Positions 37,172 through 49,991 of a DNA stretch of 64,000 nucleotides are shown here, one piece after another. The stretch comes from Solea solea. Taxonomy: Eukaryota; Chordata; Actinopteri; Pleuronectiformes; Soleidae. Under the pieces are notes generated by a model that saw nothing but the letters and a program-made list of their open reading frames with translations, was not told where the DNA came from and ran no database searches. The position numbers and the translations under genes were made by a program. Every line of letters starts with the position of its first letter. Position 1 is the first letter of the stretch. Where the stretch lies: assembly GCF_958295425.1 (NCBI RefSeq), contig NC_081153.1, positions 23,045,833 through 23,109,832 on the forward strand, in the 5' to 3' direction.

Positions 37172-37490
37172 CAGTAAGGCTCTGCGATATGGCTTGTACA
37201 TAATATCTCTGATATAGAGATACAGTATATGGGGATATTAAGTTTCTCTGGGCTGTTGTCTCAAAGAAGAGTGACAATTTACACCATTGACTGATTGTCT
37301 CAATTATTTTGATTTGGTAGTAATGTATGTGTGTATTGTTTGAATCAACATACAGATAAATATTCTTTTTGTTTGTCTTTTTGCTGCCTCTGTCGAGTCA
37401 ATTTTGATTTATGAAAAAAACTGTAAAAGTGGCAGAAATAAGCTATAAAACTTTGTTGAAATAGAACTATGCATTTTAAAAAACAGATGT
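37172..37490 (+). repeat. Fragment of the GGGCTGGGCAATAT family
   Basis: AAGGCTCTGCGATATGGCTT then CATAATATCTCTGATATAGA and CAAAGAAGAGTGACAATTTA follow the same block order as 48735-48880. Confidence 0.4.
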
Positions 37491-38430
37491 GAGATGTTTG
37501 TGTAACATTAACAGCTTGTCAATGACAGTGGCTTCTTTAGTTCCATGCAGCTTGCTTTACTCCAGCCAGGCTTTTATATTTAGCAAATGCTAAGTCTGCA
37601 GGATGAAACTTCAAACAATGGCTGATTGTGCTCCTCTCAGCTTTTCAGGGCTCTGACCTTTTATCCAATGAACTGTGAGTTCTTAATGAGCGAACTGGGA
37701 GCTCAGCAGATTTAAAACATTCACTTATCAAATGAACCTCAGCTGTTAAGAATGTCTGGGAGATTATGAAGTACCTCTATGTGTATCATTCATGATGCAA
37801 GCAATCTACGGAGTTGTTATCACTTTCTTAATGCAGCATAATCTCTTATCACAAAACAACGCGTCACATCCATTTGAACTGACTAAAAAGTACACTAGCA
37901 AGAGTTTTGATTGATAGCATTATTACAAAGTGTCTTAAACTAATTTAACATTTGCTTTAATGAAGAATAAAGTTGAAGTGTGTTGCTGTTGCAGTCTAAG
38001 ATGAGAGTTTGAATTTGATTTTGATGAGCAGCACAGTTACGATGACAGTGGTGGATTACAATCTTTCCTGTTTCCTTACTTTGATAAGTGAGAGTGAATT
38101 ATACCCCGTTTACCATGACATAATGATGCATGTTTTGCCAGGCATACACTGATAAAGTATGCACTCTTTAAAAATCCTGATTCATTTTAAATAGGAAAAT
38201 AATGGTGGTTTAATTATGGTTACAGAACCCTAGGGTTTTGTGCAACCAAAGAAAACAGAAAGCTGGCACAAAAAAATGAATGAGGCACCGTTTGCTCTGA
38301 CTTTGATTGGTTGTTGCATGATGACAGAATGTGGGCTTTCATGAAACAGTCATTGGAAATATTTTCTTATGTTTATTGCTTACAGTAGAATTATAATGCA
38401 AACTTTTGAAAAAGTAATGTATTTATTGTA

Positions 38431-38705
38431 GGCCTAATTAACGATTATTTTCATAATCTATCAATCTGTTGATTTTTTTTGCGATTCATTGAGTAATCGT
38501 TTGGTCCATAAAGTGTTGGAAATGTTGATCAATATTTCAAACCTGAAAATGATGATGTTCTCTAATGTATTATTTTCTTGTTATACGGAGTGACGAAAAC
38601 GGAAACTATTCACATTTAAGAAGCTGAAAAATCACAAAAAACAGTTAATCGATTTTTAAAATGGTTGATGATTAATTTAGTAATCGACTTATTGTTGCAA
38701 TGCTC
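38431..38705 (+). repeat. Dispersed ATTAATCGAT-rich DNA element, copy 1
   Basis: Begins TAATTAACGATTATTTTCAT, includes GAGTAATCGTTTGGTCCATA and AATGATGATGTTCTC, and ends TAGTAATCGACTTATTGTTG. It belongs to a family with at least six copies in this intron region whose ends are inverted (GGGCTGCAACTA type). Confidence 0.65.
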
Positions 38706-39822
38706 GACCAGTGTTTTTCAAATCGCAAAATTATGTTCTCAAAACAATTAACTTTTAATGATTTCTTTGTTATTGATGAAATAATCAAATTTTATAATAA
38801 ATTATAATAATAATATATAGATATATATATATTTTTAAAGAACCTCAAACTGATTTATTGATTATAATTTGTTGACAATTAATTTAGTAATGATTAATAA
38901 TCAATAAAGTTGCAGCCATGCTTTGTTGGTCTCACATTAATTAATATACATTTAACATACTGCAATGAATTGTAAAATATCAGGAAAGTCTCTTAAATAG
39001 TTTGCAACCTTGTCGTGTACAACAGGACTGAAGCTTCACCTGCATAAGAGATGCACTTACATTTGCATTAAAGTGTTGAAATACCTCTGTTCTGTTGTTG
39101 AACCTGAAAATCAGGCTGCCATTTTGCCTGCTCTTCTCCAAGTTGCACTCCTTTTTTTCCCCCAACGCTGAAATAGTTCACATGGGACTGATGCACAAGG
39201 AATTGTCTAGATGGAATGACTCAGAAGTAGACACATGCTAACTCTTCTACCTCTACTGGATGCTTAGTAAGACAGTGACAGGCGTTGGGTGTGAACCTGC
39301 GTGTGTTTGTTCCTGCTTATATGGTGTGTCCTAAAGGCTTTGTTGTTAAAATATGGAGACTGGTTCAACTGCTGTAGTTTGGTTGGTGCACCTTAACCAG
39401 CCTCTGTTGGCTCTGCTGCCACTTAACATCAGCTAATTGTTGCAGCTGAGTTCACCTGGACTTGGTGCAGTGGGAGGATATTTGAGAACAGAATTTGGTT
39501 GCAGTGGTGCTGAACTTAATCTTGTGAATAATTCAAGCGTGTATCAACATCTCGTTCTTTCATGGGCCGATTAGAAGCAATGAATGAGAAAAAAATTAAA
39601 CTGAATTCAAATGTTAAGTAACTCAGATATAACAAATGTTTTGCTTATGTGGGGGCTTCACAGTTAATGGTTTCAGCATCTTCATTGTGACAAGAGCAAT
39701 GTCAAAAAAATTAACTAAAAAATGTCATGATTCAGCTTTTTAGATACATGGTAAAAAAGGGACAAGTCATTTTCCAGAAAAGCCTGTCTAACTCACATCC
39801 ACACAGTTGAGCAACCAGTCAC

Positions 39823-40130
39823 TATCGATATCATTGCGTTTATCCATCAGTTATTTTCTCAATGACTTGATTAGTCGGTTGGTCGATAAAAGTGTCGGAA
39901 AATATTGGAAAATGTTGATCAGTGTTTCCAAAACTTCAAAATGATGATGTTCTCAAATGTCTAACCAAAATGATGCAGTTTTAATGATTTGTATGTTATA
40001 TGGAGCAAAGAAACCAGAATCATATTTAAGAACCTGAAAAATCAGGAAAAAAAGCTCAAACCAATCAGTTGAATTCAGAACAGCTGATTTAGTAATCGAT
40101 GAATAATCAATTAATCATTGCTGTCCTATC
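39823..40130 (+). repeat. Dispersed ATTAATCGAT-rich DNA element, copy 2
   Basis: Same block order as 38431-38705: TCAATGACTTGATTAGTCGG, AAAATGATGATGTTCTCAAA, AGTAATCGATGAATAATCAA. Confidence 0.65.
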
Positions 40131-40258
40131 ATTCTTAATAAGTTTATTAAACAACTATAGCAGTTGAATTCAGAACAGCTGATTTAGTAATCGATGAATA
40201 ATCAATTAATCATTGCTGTCCTATCATTCTTAATAAGTTTATTAAACAACTATAGCAG
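40066..40258 (+). repeat. 95-bp exact tandem duplication
   Basis: The unit starting CAGTTGAATTCAGAACAGC at 40066 is repeated at 40161, and the two copies read the same throughout. It includes the 3' end of a dispersed repeat plus about 45 bases of flanking sequence, so it is a local duplication made after that element inserted. Confidence 0.9.
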
Positions 40259-40546
40259 GCCCTGTTCCCACTTCCTTGAACACAACCTGGAAATGAGCAA
40301 GGATCAGGAGAAAAATACCAGGAATGATGAATGAAGGTTTCAGTTTGATATTCACTCTGTAATAGATTTAAAGTGTGATGTAGCAGTACCACACTACACC
40401 ATCAGAACATTAAACATTTAATTATCTATATTCTCTGGTAAAAGTCAGAACTAATAGATATGAATTCATCATTTATGATTTCCCTTTTTTTTTCTCCAAA
40501 TTTGCATAAAAGAAAGAACAATTACATTGCATCCATTGCAATATAT

Positions 40547-40552
<6 letters not shown>

Positions 40553-40600
<48 letters not shown>
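40553..40600. repeat. (TA)n microsatellite
   Basis: About 22 TA units. Confidence 0.9.
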
Positions 40601-40602
<2 letters not shown>

Positions 40603-41321
40603 TTAAAAAAATAATGATTTCTATTTGAAAACAATTCATTGTTCACCCTTAAAAAAATACAAAAGTGGAATATATTGTTATGTTTTTGTACCAATAGGAA
40701 ACAGGCAGACATGTCACCTCGAGCTGGTTCCACCTTTTATGTTACAAAAGACTATTAAGCTGATTATGTGAAATAATGCAGCCATAGTATTGAGCATTTG
40801 TATTTTATGACTTTATCCAATTTCAATTTAGAGCAGTTTTATTTGTAAAGCCCCAAATCACAATTTACATATCTCGAGTAGGGCTGTCAATTTCCCTCTA
40901 TAATCCCATTCAAATTCCTTTCATTATTATTTTTAATATTCAAATTATATTAGAATTTTTAATTACAATTTATGAATCTATCCTATCACCCTTTGTCAGC
41001 TGAGATTGGCACAGCACCCCCAAACAAATTTGAACACATTTGAACAGTAATTACAGCATTTGATTATTATTCAAATTATATTCTACTCCCGAAATACGTT
41101 CCAACAGCCATAATCTCGAGGCACATTACATATTATTACAGAGACCTTACAATATTAAAAAGAGCAAACGCTTAGTTGTAGATGTGGAGGAAATTTTTTT
41201 TTTAACAAGATGAAATCTCAGGATCAGTCCAATCCTCGTCAAAACGATGGATAAGGACGGACTTTTAGGCAGAAATTTTCATTTCAAAAAGTTACCCGAC
41301 GGCTTGTTGGACAAAACTTAA

Positions 41322-41342
41322 GTGTGTGTGTGTGTGTGTGTG
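41322..41342. repeat. (GT)n microsatellite
   Basis: About ten GT units. Confidence 0.85.
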
Positions 41343-41445
41343 GTTTTTCCTTCTCTCCCTCCCTCTCTCTGCGAGTTTGTGTTTTCTCTCTTGCCCTCCC
41401 TGACTTGTGTGTGTTTGTGCGCTCTCTTTCAGTGTCCACCAGTGT

Positions 41446-41473
41446 TTTCTCTCTCTCTCTCTCTCTCTCTCTC
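41446..41473. repeat. (CT)n microsatellite
   Basis: About 14 CT units, at the end of a pyrimidine-rich stretch from 41347. Confidence 0.85.
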
Positions 41474-43554
41474 ACAGCTCTGAACAGAGCATCATGTCTG
41501 ATCTTTAATCGAATCAGATAGAGTTGTGCAGCCATCTGTCTTTAGGTTAGAGAAATGGAGAAAAAAGGATGAATATACTTTAGTTTCTACTTTATTTTTA
41601 ATATATAATATGTAAGTGCATTGCAGTGCATACACAAACAGACAGACAGACGGATCATAAGTGTTGTTCACTATTGTTTTAATATAAGTTATTTTGTCTT
41701 TATATAGGTTATTTTCTCTCAGTAATGTATAAATTGTAGGGCTGCAACAATTAGTCAACATAATCAACGATGTTGAAGATTAAAATTTGTCAGTGCAGAT
41801 TTTTATTGTTGACGCACCGTCAATGTGTTTAATTAAATCACCTCATCTCAGAAACTGCATTTCATTACTGCAATACACTACAGGAAGTGCTGGGGGCAGT
41901 AGGCCTGCTTCTCCCAGTGTATACACCCTAACCCTAACCCACAACCGTAACCACTCCACTGGATGTTATCCCGCTTATTACTCGGCTTCTTACAAAGAAA
42001 ACAAACAATTGATTTGTATTGATTTGAGAGTTATTTTATTGATTAATTAAACGTTGTATTGCTTTCTCATCGTAAAATGATAGTCTGTTAGTGTCTGTCG
42101 CCTCTGTGTTGTGTCACTGCTGTGTTTTGCTAGTGTGTCTCTGTCTATTATATATTTGAGTTTTTCAGTATAGACACAAACTACAGTGAGAGGTGTCAGA
42201 AAAAAAGATCTGTTTAAAATGATACTGACATTATATCCACAATGGGATATACAACTGTCTATTTTTGCTTGGAACTGCACATGTCACATGTGAAAAATCG
42301 ATCAGAGTGAACACTCTAATCTGTTAATATGATGCTGAAAATAAGAACATGACAGAATGCAGCAGTGATGTCCGGTGTGAACCAGGCTGTAGTGGAAATA
42401 GACATAAGTAGTATTGATTATGAGTCAGAACCGTAAAGTATTTAACTGCATTTGATCAATCCGCAAACTTTGTAACACTCGTGTTTCTTTCTCTGAATCA
42501 TGTGGTCTGTACATACTGATAAAAGTGGGTCATTTGAAGTGGTGTGTGAAGAAGATGGATGTAATCCTACCGGCAGCTGTTGAACATGTGCTGTGTTTAC
42601 AGAGTATGCAGAGACCTGTCAAACCAGTTTGACTGAACCAAAGTTGACCAGACAGGAGGCATTGTTGATAGCATTGGTTGAACTGTTTCAAGGTCTACTG
42701 TGGAAGGTAAAAAGTCCAGGTAACAAAACCACTAACATTTTCTGCCCACCGTGCCTATATTATGAGCTGGTGTAAACGGCGTTTAAATGAAGTGCTGGAG
42801 TCACTCGGGTTGTGTGTGGCATTGAGTAACACAACTTCTCTTCCTCAAGGTTGTTGTAAGCAGTCAGTCAGCTGTGTTTTTGATGGTATGGTGGTGGAAG
42901 GAGGTGTCATTTAAGAGCTGTAATCATAGTATTACAGTAGAAAAAGCTGGGGTTGGGTTGAGTAGAATACCAGGGCTACAATTCAATTATAAAATGATTT
43001 TCAATGCATTTTCATGCTTTGGAAACGGTGTATTTCATGATTAGGGCTGAGCTTCTTCACTGGAATCATTCGATTCGAATGTGATTAGCATGTCAACAAT
43101 TTTGTTGACATGATTTGACTCCGTGATGCATTGCATCCTGAATTTTCTGTATTCATGCACACAGCTACACTTTCTTTTTATTTGCTTTACAAAATAAATC
43201 AAAAACAAATGTTTCTGAATCTGCAGACACTGCATGTGTCTGCATGAGTCTGAACACGGCAGACAACAGGAATATGTACATGTGGTAGGAACAGTAAATA
43301 CTAAAATGGCGTCAGACTTGTATAGTTTATGCAATGCATTATGCTTATTCATATGGCAGAGTTGCTGTATTGGATTATTTTAGATTGCAAAGAAGTACCT
43401 AATAAATAAATAAATGTTACTTATCTCACAAAACAAACTTATGCATTATAGTGTGTTGCAGGTATGCTGTGATGTGTACTCTACAAGATGTTGCATTAAA
43501 ATAGCAATTTGTGTTTTGAAACCACAAAATATTAACATTTAAGAAGCTAAAAAA

Positions 43555-43672
43555 ATCAGAAAACCTGTTATAATTAATGGAAAAAAACACATTCAAACTG
43601 ATTAATCGATAATCAAAATAGTTGCTGGTTAATTTAGTAATCACTTAATTGATAAGTCATTGCAGCCCTATT
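43555..43672 (+). repeat. Dispersed ATTAATCGAT-rich DNA element, partial copy 3
   Basis: 3' half only, ending ATTGATAAGTCATTGCAGCCC. Confidence 0.55.
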
Positions 43673-43691
43673 AAAATCTTCACAGACATGT

Positions 43692-43925
43692 ACAGAGCTG
43701 CAATGATTGCATTGATTCTTAATCGATTACTAAATTAATCATCATCTATTTTGATTATCGATTAAATTTGTGTGTTGTTGAAGTTGTCATTACAACCTCT
43801 GGGGCACTATCAATCTTTTCTGACATTTTATGGAACAAACCACTTTGAGTGATTAATTGATTAATCAAGAAAATAATGGACAGATTAAAATCAATTATGA
43901 AAATAATCCTTAGTTGTTTGACTAT
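43692..43925 (-). repeat. Dispersed ATTAATCGAT-rich DNA element, copy 4
   Basis: Starts with the inverted end AGAGCTGCAATGATTGCATT and ends TTATGAAAATAATCCTTAGT, so it lies head-to-head with the partial copy just upstream. Confidence 0.55.
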
Positions 43926-45473
43926 GTGGTGGCCTCATATCTGTCCCAGTCTTATCTAAAACTGACAATGCAACTTTTGTATAATTTGTGTTGGCTGACT
44001 CAAAATACCCATCTATTTGTGTCTTTGCATTAACTTTGGAATGTTTTCAATGTGTGGGATGTTATAACGGCTATAATAAATAACTTTGTACTTCAAAATG
44101 TATTCATTACATTTTCAAATATTATAGAAGTTGCACGAAAAAGAAAAGAAAGGTCAACAAAGAACAAGCAGGGTGCCAAGGAAAGGGTCCATTGTGTGAG
44201 GCATCCATACACAGTACAAACTACTTGCTAGAACTGTATAGTGTGTCTAAAGGAGAGTGTAGCATCATGGCAAAATAACAGCTGACATGTCACAAAGACA
44301 ATTAGGCCAGTTAGGCCTCTGAGTCCTTCCCTCCCCCAAAAACAACAAACAAATGTCCCAGATCTTCTTAAAGCTAGAAAACAGTATTTACCTTTTATCA
44401 TAAACATACATTTTGTGGCTACTAGCCAGGCTTGTAAACTCAACCTGCTAACAGATTTCCAGGAACTGACTCTATTGTGTACATAATTTTATACATTTTT
44501 AAAAAGGTTCCTGGATTGTACCATGTGTGATAACAGCTAAAACAGTGTGTTGTTTTTTTAATCTAACCTTTAATTATACAGTTAATCTCTCAGTTAATTG
44601 AGACCCAGGATGTTACTCCAAAGAGAGACCTATTAGCATGGAATAAACATTTTTTTTTCAGCATGTTGAGTGTAAAATAGAGATATACGTATTGTAGTAG
44701 CCTTTGATAAGAGGGTCAAGTTCTTTCTACAATCTCTGTTCTTCTACAGTCTACATTGTGCTGTGTGATTAGTCTCATGGGTTTGGTTCTAACCACTTTG
44801 TTTTTCAGGGACCTTTGACATTCCAAAGTGCAGCCTGATACTGTGGTTTGGACGTTCCCATGTCAGCTTTGTGATATAGCCACACCTACTGACTTCGACC
44901 ACTCACAGCCATGGCCATGTTTGAAATAGTTAGTTTGAAGCTCAGTGGGATGGACGACACATTGTTTTTATGATCCTGATGTTCACTTATTGCTCATTTC
45001 TGCTGCTGCTTTCTTTTAATGCTTAAGGACAGTAAAACATTGTGGTTTTAATGCAATGACTTTGTAGAAAGTATTTTGTTTTGATCAGGGTTGTTTGGTT
45101 GCTTCATTTAGGGATGTCCGGATCTTTTTTGGCCTTGATCTGATGTTTTTTTATTGACTATCTGCGAATACCAATTCAATACTTGTATACGCCCAGATAA
45201 CAGAGCTGCGCAGTACACCTTTTTTTTTCTTTTTAAAGTTCCGGACAGCAAAATAAATACGATTCCTGACTGAAATTTACAGAGAAAGAAAAAACCACAC
45301 TGTCATCCGTCTGTACAGCAGCAGATATTGCTGTTGAGAAAGAGGGAGAGAGTGGGCGGGGTGTCACCTCTGTTGTTAAACCGCCACTGTGTTTTACTGT
45401 GGTCAAAATACGGACAGTATCACTTCTCTACAGCATTGACATTTTTAGTTAATACTGTGTACATACACTAACG

Positions 45474-46052
45474 TGTAGGGGGGTCACGATCTCAAAACAA
45501 CGTCATGATCTTGACCGTTGAAAGCAAACGCCCACTGTTTGATGTCCTCCCACTTACCGGAAGCTGCTGCCAACTAATACTAATCATGGCAACTGCTGAT
45601 TTGGGCGAAGCATTGACCGGTGTGGAAAATTTTTGCGTTCCCCGTAGGTTTTGTCAACAACAGAAAAATCATGGTTATTTGGAGCAAAACTCCCTAAAAC
45701 TCCCTAAAAACATTTACTGTTTTTTTTATATATTTATTTTGTTAAATTTGACAATAAGGCCTTAGTATGTGGCTGACTCATAACACGCAGGAGGAAAAAC
45801 GAGCTGCATATTCAAAAACACAATCCAAAACAAAAACACAGACTGCTGATGGGCTTCACCTCCGCTGAATCACGTGATGTGAAGGCACTTCTATGTTGAG
45901 AGAGAAGGTAGTGACAAACTCCAAGAGGAAAATAAGATTTTTTATTTGCGATACCGCTCATGAAATAAAATGCAGAAGAATTGTTGTCATTTAGAAATGA
46001 GGACATATGTAGTAGTGAATCGAGATCGCAATTTTTTTGTGCAGCCCTAATA
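45474..46052. mobile_element. hAT-like non-autonomous element (GGTCACGATCTC type)
   Basis: The left end TAGGGGGGTCACGATCTCA and the right end, complement TAGGGCTGCACAAAAAAATTG then CGATCTCGATTC, are imperfect inverted copies. A short frame MATADLGEAL at 45587 may be a transposase remnant. No target duplication could be confirmed. Confidence 0.4.
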
Positions 46053-46117
46053 GTTATTATCCATAAATGTTCAAATTTACAAAAGAGCAGAAAAACTACT
46101 AACTTGTTTAAGATTAT

Positions 46118-46149
46118 ATATGTATATATATATATATATACATATATTA
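46118..46149. repeat. (TA)n microsatellite
   Basis: Short TA/GTATAT run. Confidence 0.8.
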
Positions 46150-46544
46150 TAGTAGTTTATTTACTTGCATTCCTGAACAGTTAGTTTAATGCTTGAATGT
46201 TTTGCTTGATTAATTGCTGATTTCTCAGAGAAGCCCAGTGAGCCAGCTCACATTTGGATATAAAAAGATGAATTCACTTTGTTATTTGCCAACAATGCAA
46301 TTTTTAGTTTTTGAAAGATTTCTAAAATATTAACATTTTCTTGGTTTTTATGACAGGTGGTCTGAGAGTGAGTGAGGGAGCAGCTGCAGTTGAGTGTGTG
46401 TGTGTGTGCGAGTGTGTCAACGTAACTTTATATATTCTTGGTTCTCTAACACGTTTTTTCTGCTAAGGTACGTGTGCAACAACTACTAGTGCAGTCCCGT
46501 TCAATTCACAGCCCAGTGTGGCTCAACATAATCTGACTCAGCAC

Positions 46545-47667
46545 CAGTGTTGGGAGTAATGGCGTTTAAGTATAACGGCGTTACTAACGGCGTTATTTTT
46601 TCAGTAACGGAGTAATCTAATGAATTACTTTTCCTATCGTTGCAACGCCGTTACCGTTCCTGAGAATGTAAAGTGGTGCGTTACTTGTGTTACAATTCGG
46701 TTGAATGAAGTGCAGCGGTGTCGGGCTATCTGACAGCCACACATCAGCTGCCGGGAGAGAGCAGGGGTGGAGATGATTGATGACGACACCGTTGCAAATG
46801 CAATGATGATTGGCTGGGTGGACAGGTGCCCTGCTCACGCTGTCTGACTGTACGCTCTAAGTCAATGGCGACGAGCCAGGGAAGCATAGCGTTTTTTAAG
46901 TGTAAATATCGACACTACTTCTCCCTTACCGAGGTAAAAGGAAAGAATGTATATGTAACGTGTGTTGTGACTTGTTATGTCGTCAATAAATTCAGATACA
47001 CGCAGTTTCCTTGGGAGCTTCTGCTAGCCACAATTTATTGTTTGTTTACATCCTAGCATGTCATGCTGTACTTCCTATTTCCGGTGTATCAAATAAAAGT
47101 CAGTAGCATTAAACATTACAACGTGCACACTATGTCCGGGGAAAAGGAGTTTGGCCACATCAACCTCGAGCAACTCTAACTTAATGAAGCATTTGTGTGT
47201 ATTGGTTTAGTACTTGAATGCAAAGTGTGTGACTATGTTTATTTTCAATATTTAATTTTGTTACTTTACTGAATATTTAAGAGTTGGATAGTGCCCTGTT
47301 TATTGTGCAAGGGTATACAGATACAGAGATTTGCACTTCTGAAAGGCCACATGTTTCCTTTATTTCTCTTTAACCAAGTTTACATTTGTGTGTCAGTTGT
47401 GCAAATAAGTTCAAATAAATACCAAATGCTCTAAAATACTGTACATAGGGTTTTTATTCTTTATTCAGGTATTATAAACATCTTTGACATATAGGATGTT
47501 AAAGAATGTTATAGCCTTATAGAACATAAAAAATAATGTCAGTTACTTTGCTGAGTAACTAATTACTTTTACAATGTGGTAACTGAGTTACCAACTCAAT
47601 TACTTTTTAGGAGAAGTAATTTGTAACTATAACTAATTTCTTTTTTAAAGTAAGATGCCCAACACTG
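46545..47667 (+). mobile_element. Non-autonomous hAT transposon with perfect 8-bp target duplication
   Basis: Termini are a perfect 10-bp inverted pair, CAGTGTTGGG at the left and CCCAACACTG at the right. Both sides carry the identical octamer CTCAGCAC (46537-46544 and 47668-47675), the duplication size that defines hAT elements. Inside both ends are repeated GTTAC/GTAAC motifs. A short reading frame from 46865 (MATSQGSIAFFKCKYRHYF, then SLTEVKGKN) resembles the start of a hAT BED-finger transposase; the rest of the transposase is deleted. Confidence 0.92.
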
Positions 47668-48499
47668 CTCAGCACAGTGTGTGGATACAGTACAATGTGA
47701 TTGTACAATGCAAATGCAGTTCAATACAAATATTGGTCAGATAATCCCCAGTGATTTTTGAGTAGCATATTTGCTTGGAATGCTTATTCCTAAATGACAG
47801 AAGGTGTTTTGCATAATAATCCTCTCTTGTGTTATTTCCCACTGTCCAAACATGGTTTCAAAACGCTCGCACTGTGCAGTAACTTTGTCAGTTTTGTCAT
47901 GTGTAGATTTGGCGCAATTACTTTGTGTCACGTCAGCTTTACCTGGTTTACAAATTGAATAATCCCCGTTGCTCCTTTAACTACTGTAGTTAACTTGTAT
48001 TTTCCAATTTGCTCTCTCTTTAAAGTAAATTGTAAATTAGACATGTTGCTTTGTCTTTTCATCAGGCAGGATTCAGAATGGATTTTTAGTTAGTTAGGTA
48101 TCATGTGAGCTAACAAATGCTCCATTTTTGTCTCGGCTAACACAATCAGCTTTAATCTGCCCTCTATTAGCTGCAGAGAACTTCCAATCTGTGGAGGTGC
48201 CCTGAGGCCCATTCATTGATTCATTCAGCAATAACAGAAAACTAGTCTTAGTCGTAAGTGACGGCAATACATTCTGTTAGTTTAGCTTCAAGGTCTGCTG
48301 CTTTGGAATTGTGCCGTCTCATTATTCCATAATGAAATTAAGTTTCCTTTAACTTAATTGTTTTTGAAGTAACTGCAAATTATGCTTTATTTCCCAAGTG
48401 ACCACAATTGAATGATAGTCAGTAAAACATTTGTTTGTCTTGTCTTAAAAACTAATAAACAATCATGAATTGTGATGTTTGTTTGTTAATCTGTTTCAG

Positions 48500-48544
48500 G
48501 AGCTGCTGACTGCTGAGTTTTGGACACTGTGATGGAAAATCAAG
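48500..48544 (+). CDS. phactr4: phactr4 small ATG exon (isoform start MENQ)
   Basis: A 45-base exon bounded by CTGTTTCAG| and |GTAAAA. It has an in-frame ATG at 48532 followed by GAA AAT CAA and one base of the next codon (phase 1). Spliced to 59352 it gives MENQDDEVNLQ, comparable in position to the short acidic MED-type start of human PHACTR4 isoforms. The bases before the ATG are 5'UTR. Confidence 0.65.
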
Positions 48545-49953
48545 GTAAAACATAGATACAAACAATAAAAATATTTTGACTAAAAATGTATTAACCCCAT
48601 TGAAGCACACCATTTATATTGTATGCTGCTGAGTGTATAGTAGGGCTGGGCAATATGGTAAAAATCTTAGCACGATTTAGCATTTTACAACATTTGATAT
48701 CGATATATATCACATAATAAATCATAGTAATATTTCTGTAAGGTTGGGTGATATGTCTTATAAATGATATCTGGATTTTTATTTGGGTATATCTCATATG
48801 TGGGGATATAAAGCTGCACACAGGTTATTTCTCTGGACTCATGAAAAGATTTGGGATGTTTGAAATGAGTGACAATACACTGTAAATACACTCTAAAGTA
48901 AAATATCTACTATTTATGATCTTAAAATACACTTATTTCCTTTCATTTCAGATAATGCCTACTTTATTTCTTTTGCTTTTTATTGTTAAATTAAGGATAT
49001 TTACATATTTAGAAACAATGAAATTTTAAAATATAATTTTGTTGATTCCAGGTAAGGCTGAAACTGGAAAATTTGCAGTCCCAGTTTGTACTTTCAAAGC
49101 ACATATCTTTCTTTGTTAAATATGAAAGGGAAGCCATAATTCTTCATGAGACTGCTTAAATGTCAGGTTTATCTGCATTTGCACATAATTTGCACTCCGT
49201 TGTTTTCCTTGTACCCATGATAAAAACATTTGGATGATGGTGTTTCAAATCATTTATGAGGGTTAGTGACGTCATGTTGTCTTAGTCCTGTTCACTTGCC
49301 TTTCCTCGTTGCTACTATAGTTCACTGAGCAACCATCGTTTTCCCAAACAGCAGACCTGAAGGAGCTCCGTGGCTCCTGAAGCTCTGACTTGTTCCATAC
49401 GAGGCTTGTCTGTGCTAACGTTACCTCGGGATTCCACTGAATACTCCATCTGCCCGGTGGGTGTTGTAGGGTTGGAGCGCACGCAGCAACAGTGAAACAG
49501 AGCAGTCATGCCATGCAACATGCATGTGGTCAAGTGGGATCCCTTTCTGTCACTTCCGTACTGTGGTTACTGCTCGGCATATTTTGAAAACACTGAAAGA
49601 TTTGTTCGGTATTCGTTCCAAAGAACTGTTCGGTACGAATACATGTACTGTTACACCCCTAGCTGAAATCATTCCTCGAATACGTTGGAGTTAACTTAAC
49701 GTGGACACATCGTAGGGAAAGCTGTGCGTATTGCAAAATAAAGTGGGACAAAACAAATGGTGATGAGGGATGAGAAGAGGAGCCAGTCCAAATGCAGCAG
49801 ACTATGCAACACGAGCAATGCTGACAAAGTCGTTGCTGTGCATTCCTGGAACCTCCACACTGTCAGAGCAACTGTTTTCTGCTGCGGGAAATACGGCATC
49901 AAAGCATGTTGATATGCTTACTTTCCTTCATTTTAACCACATGCTCATTTAAA

Positions 49954-49991
<38 letters not shown>

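Larger units (their letters stand above)
36060..48499 (+). other. phactr4 first intron (inferred)
   Basis: About 12.4 kb with no supportable coding sequence. It carries several copies of AT-rich teleost DNA-element families, listed individually, and TA, GT and CT microsatellites. Remaining parts, for example 36070-37170, 37700-38420, 39000-39820, 42060-43550 and 43930-45100, show nothing I can name. Confidence 0.5.

Noticed and set aside
40066..40258. CRISPR-like direct repeats
   Set aside because: The two copies are adjacent without spacers and lie in vertebrate intronic DNA.
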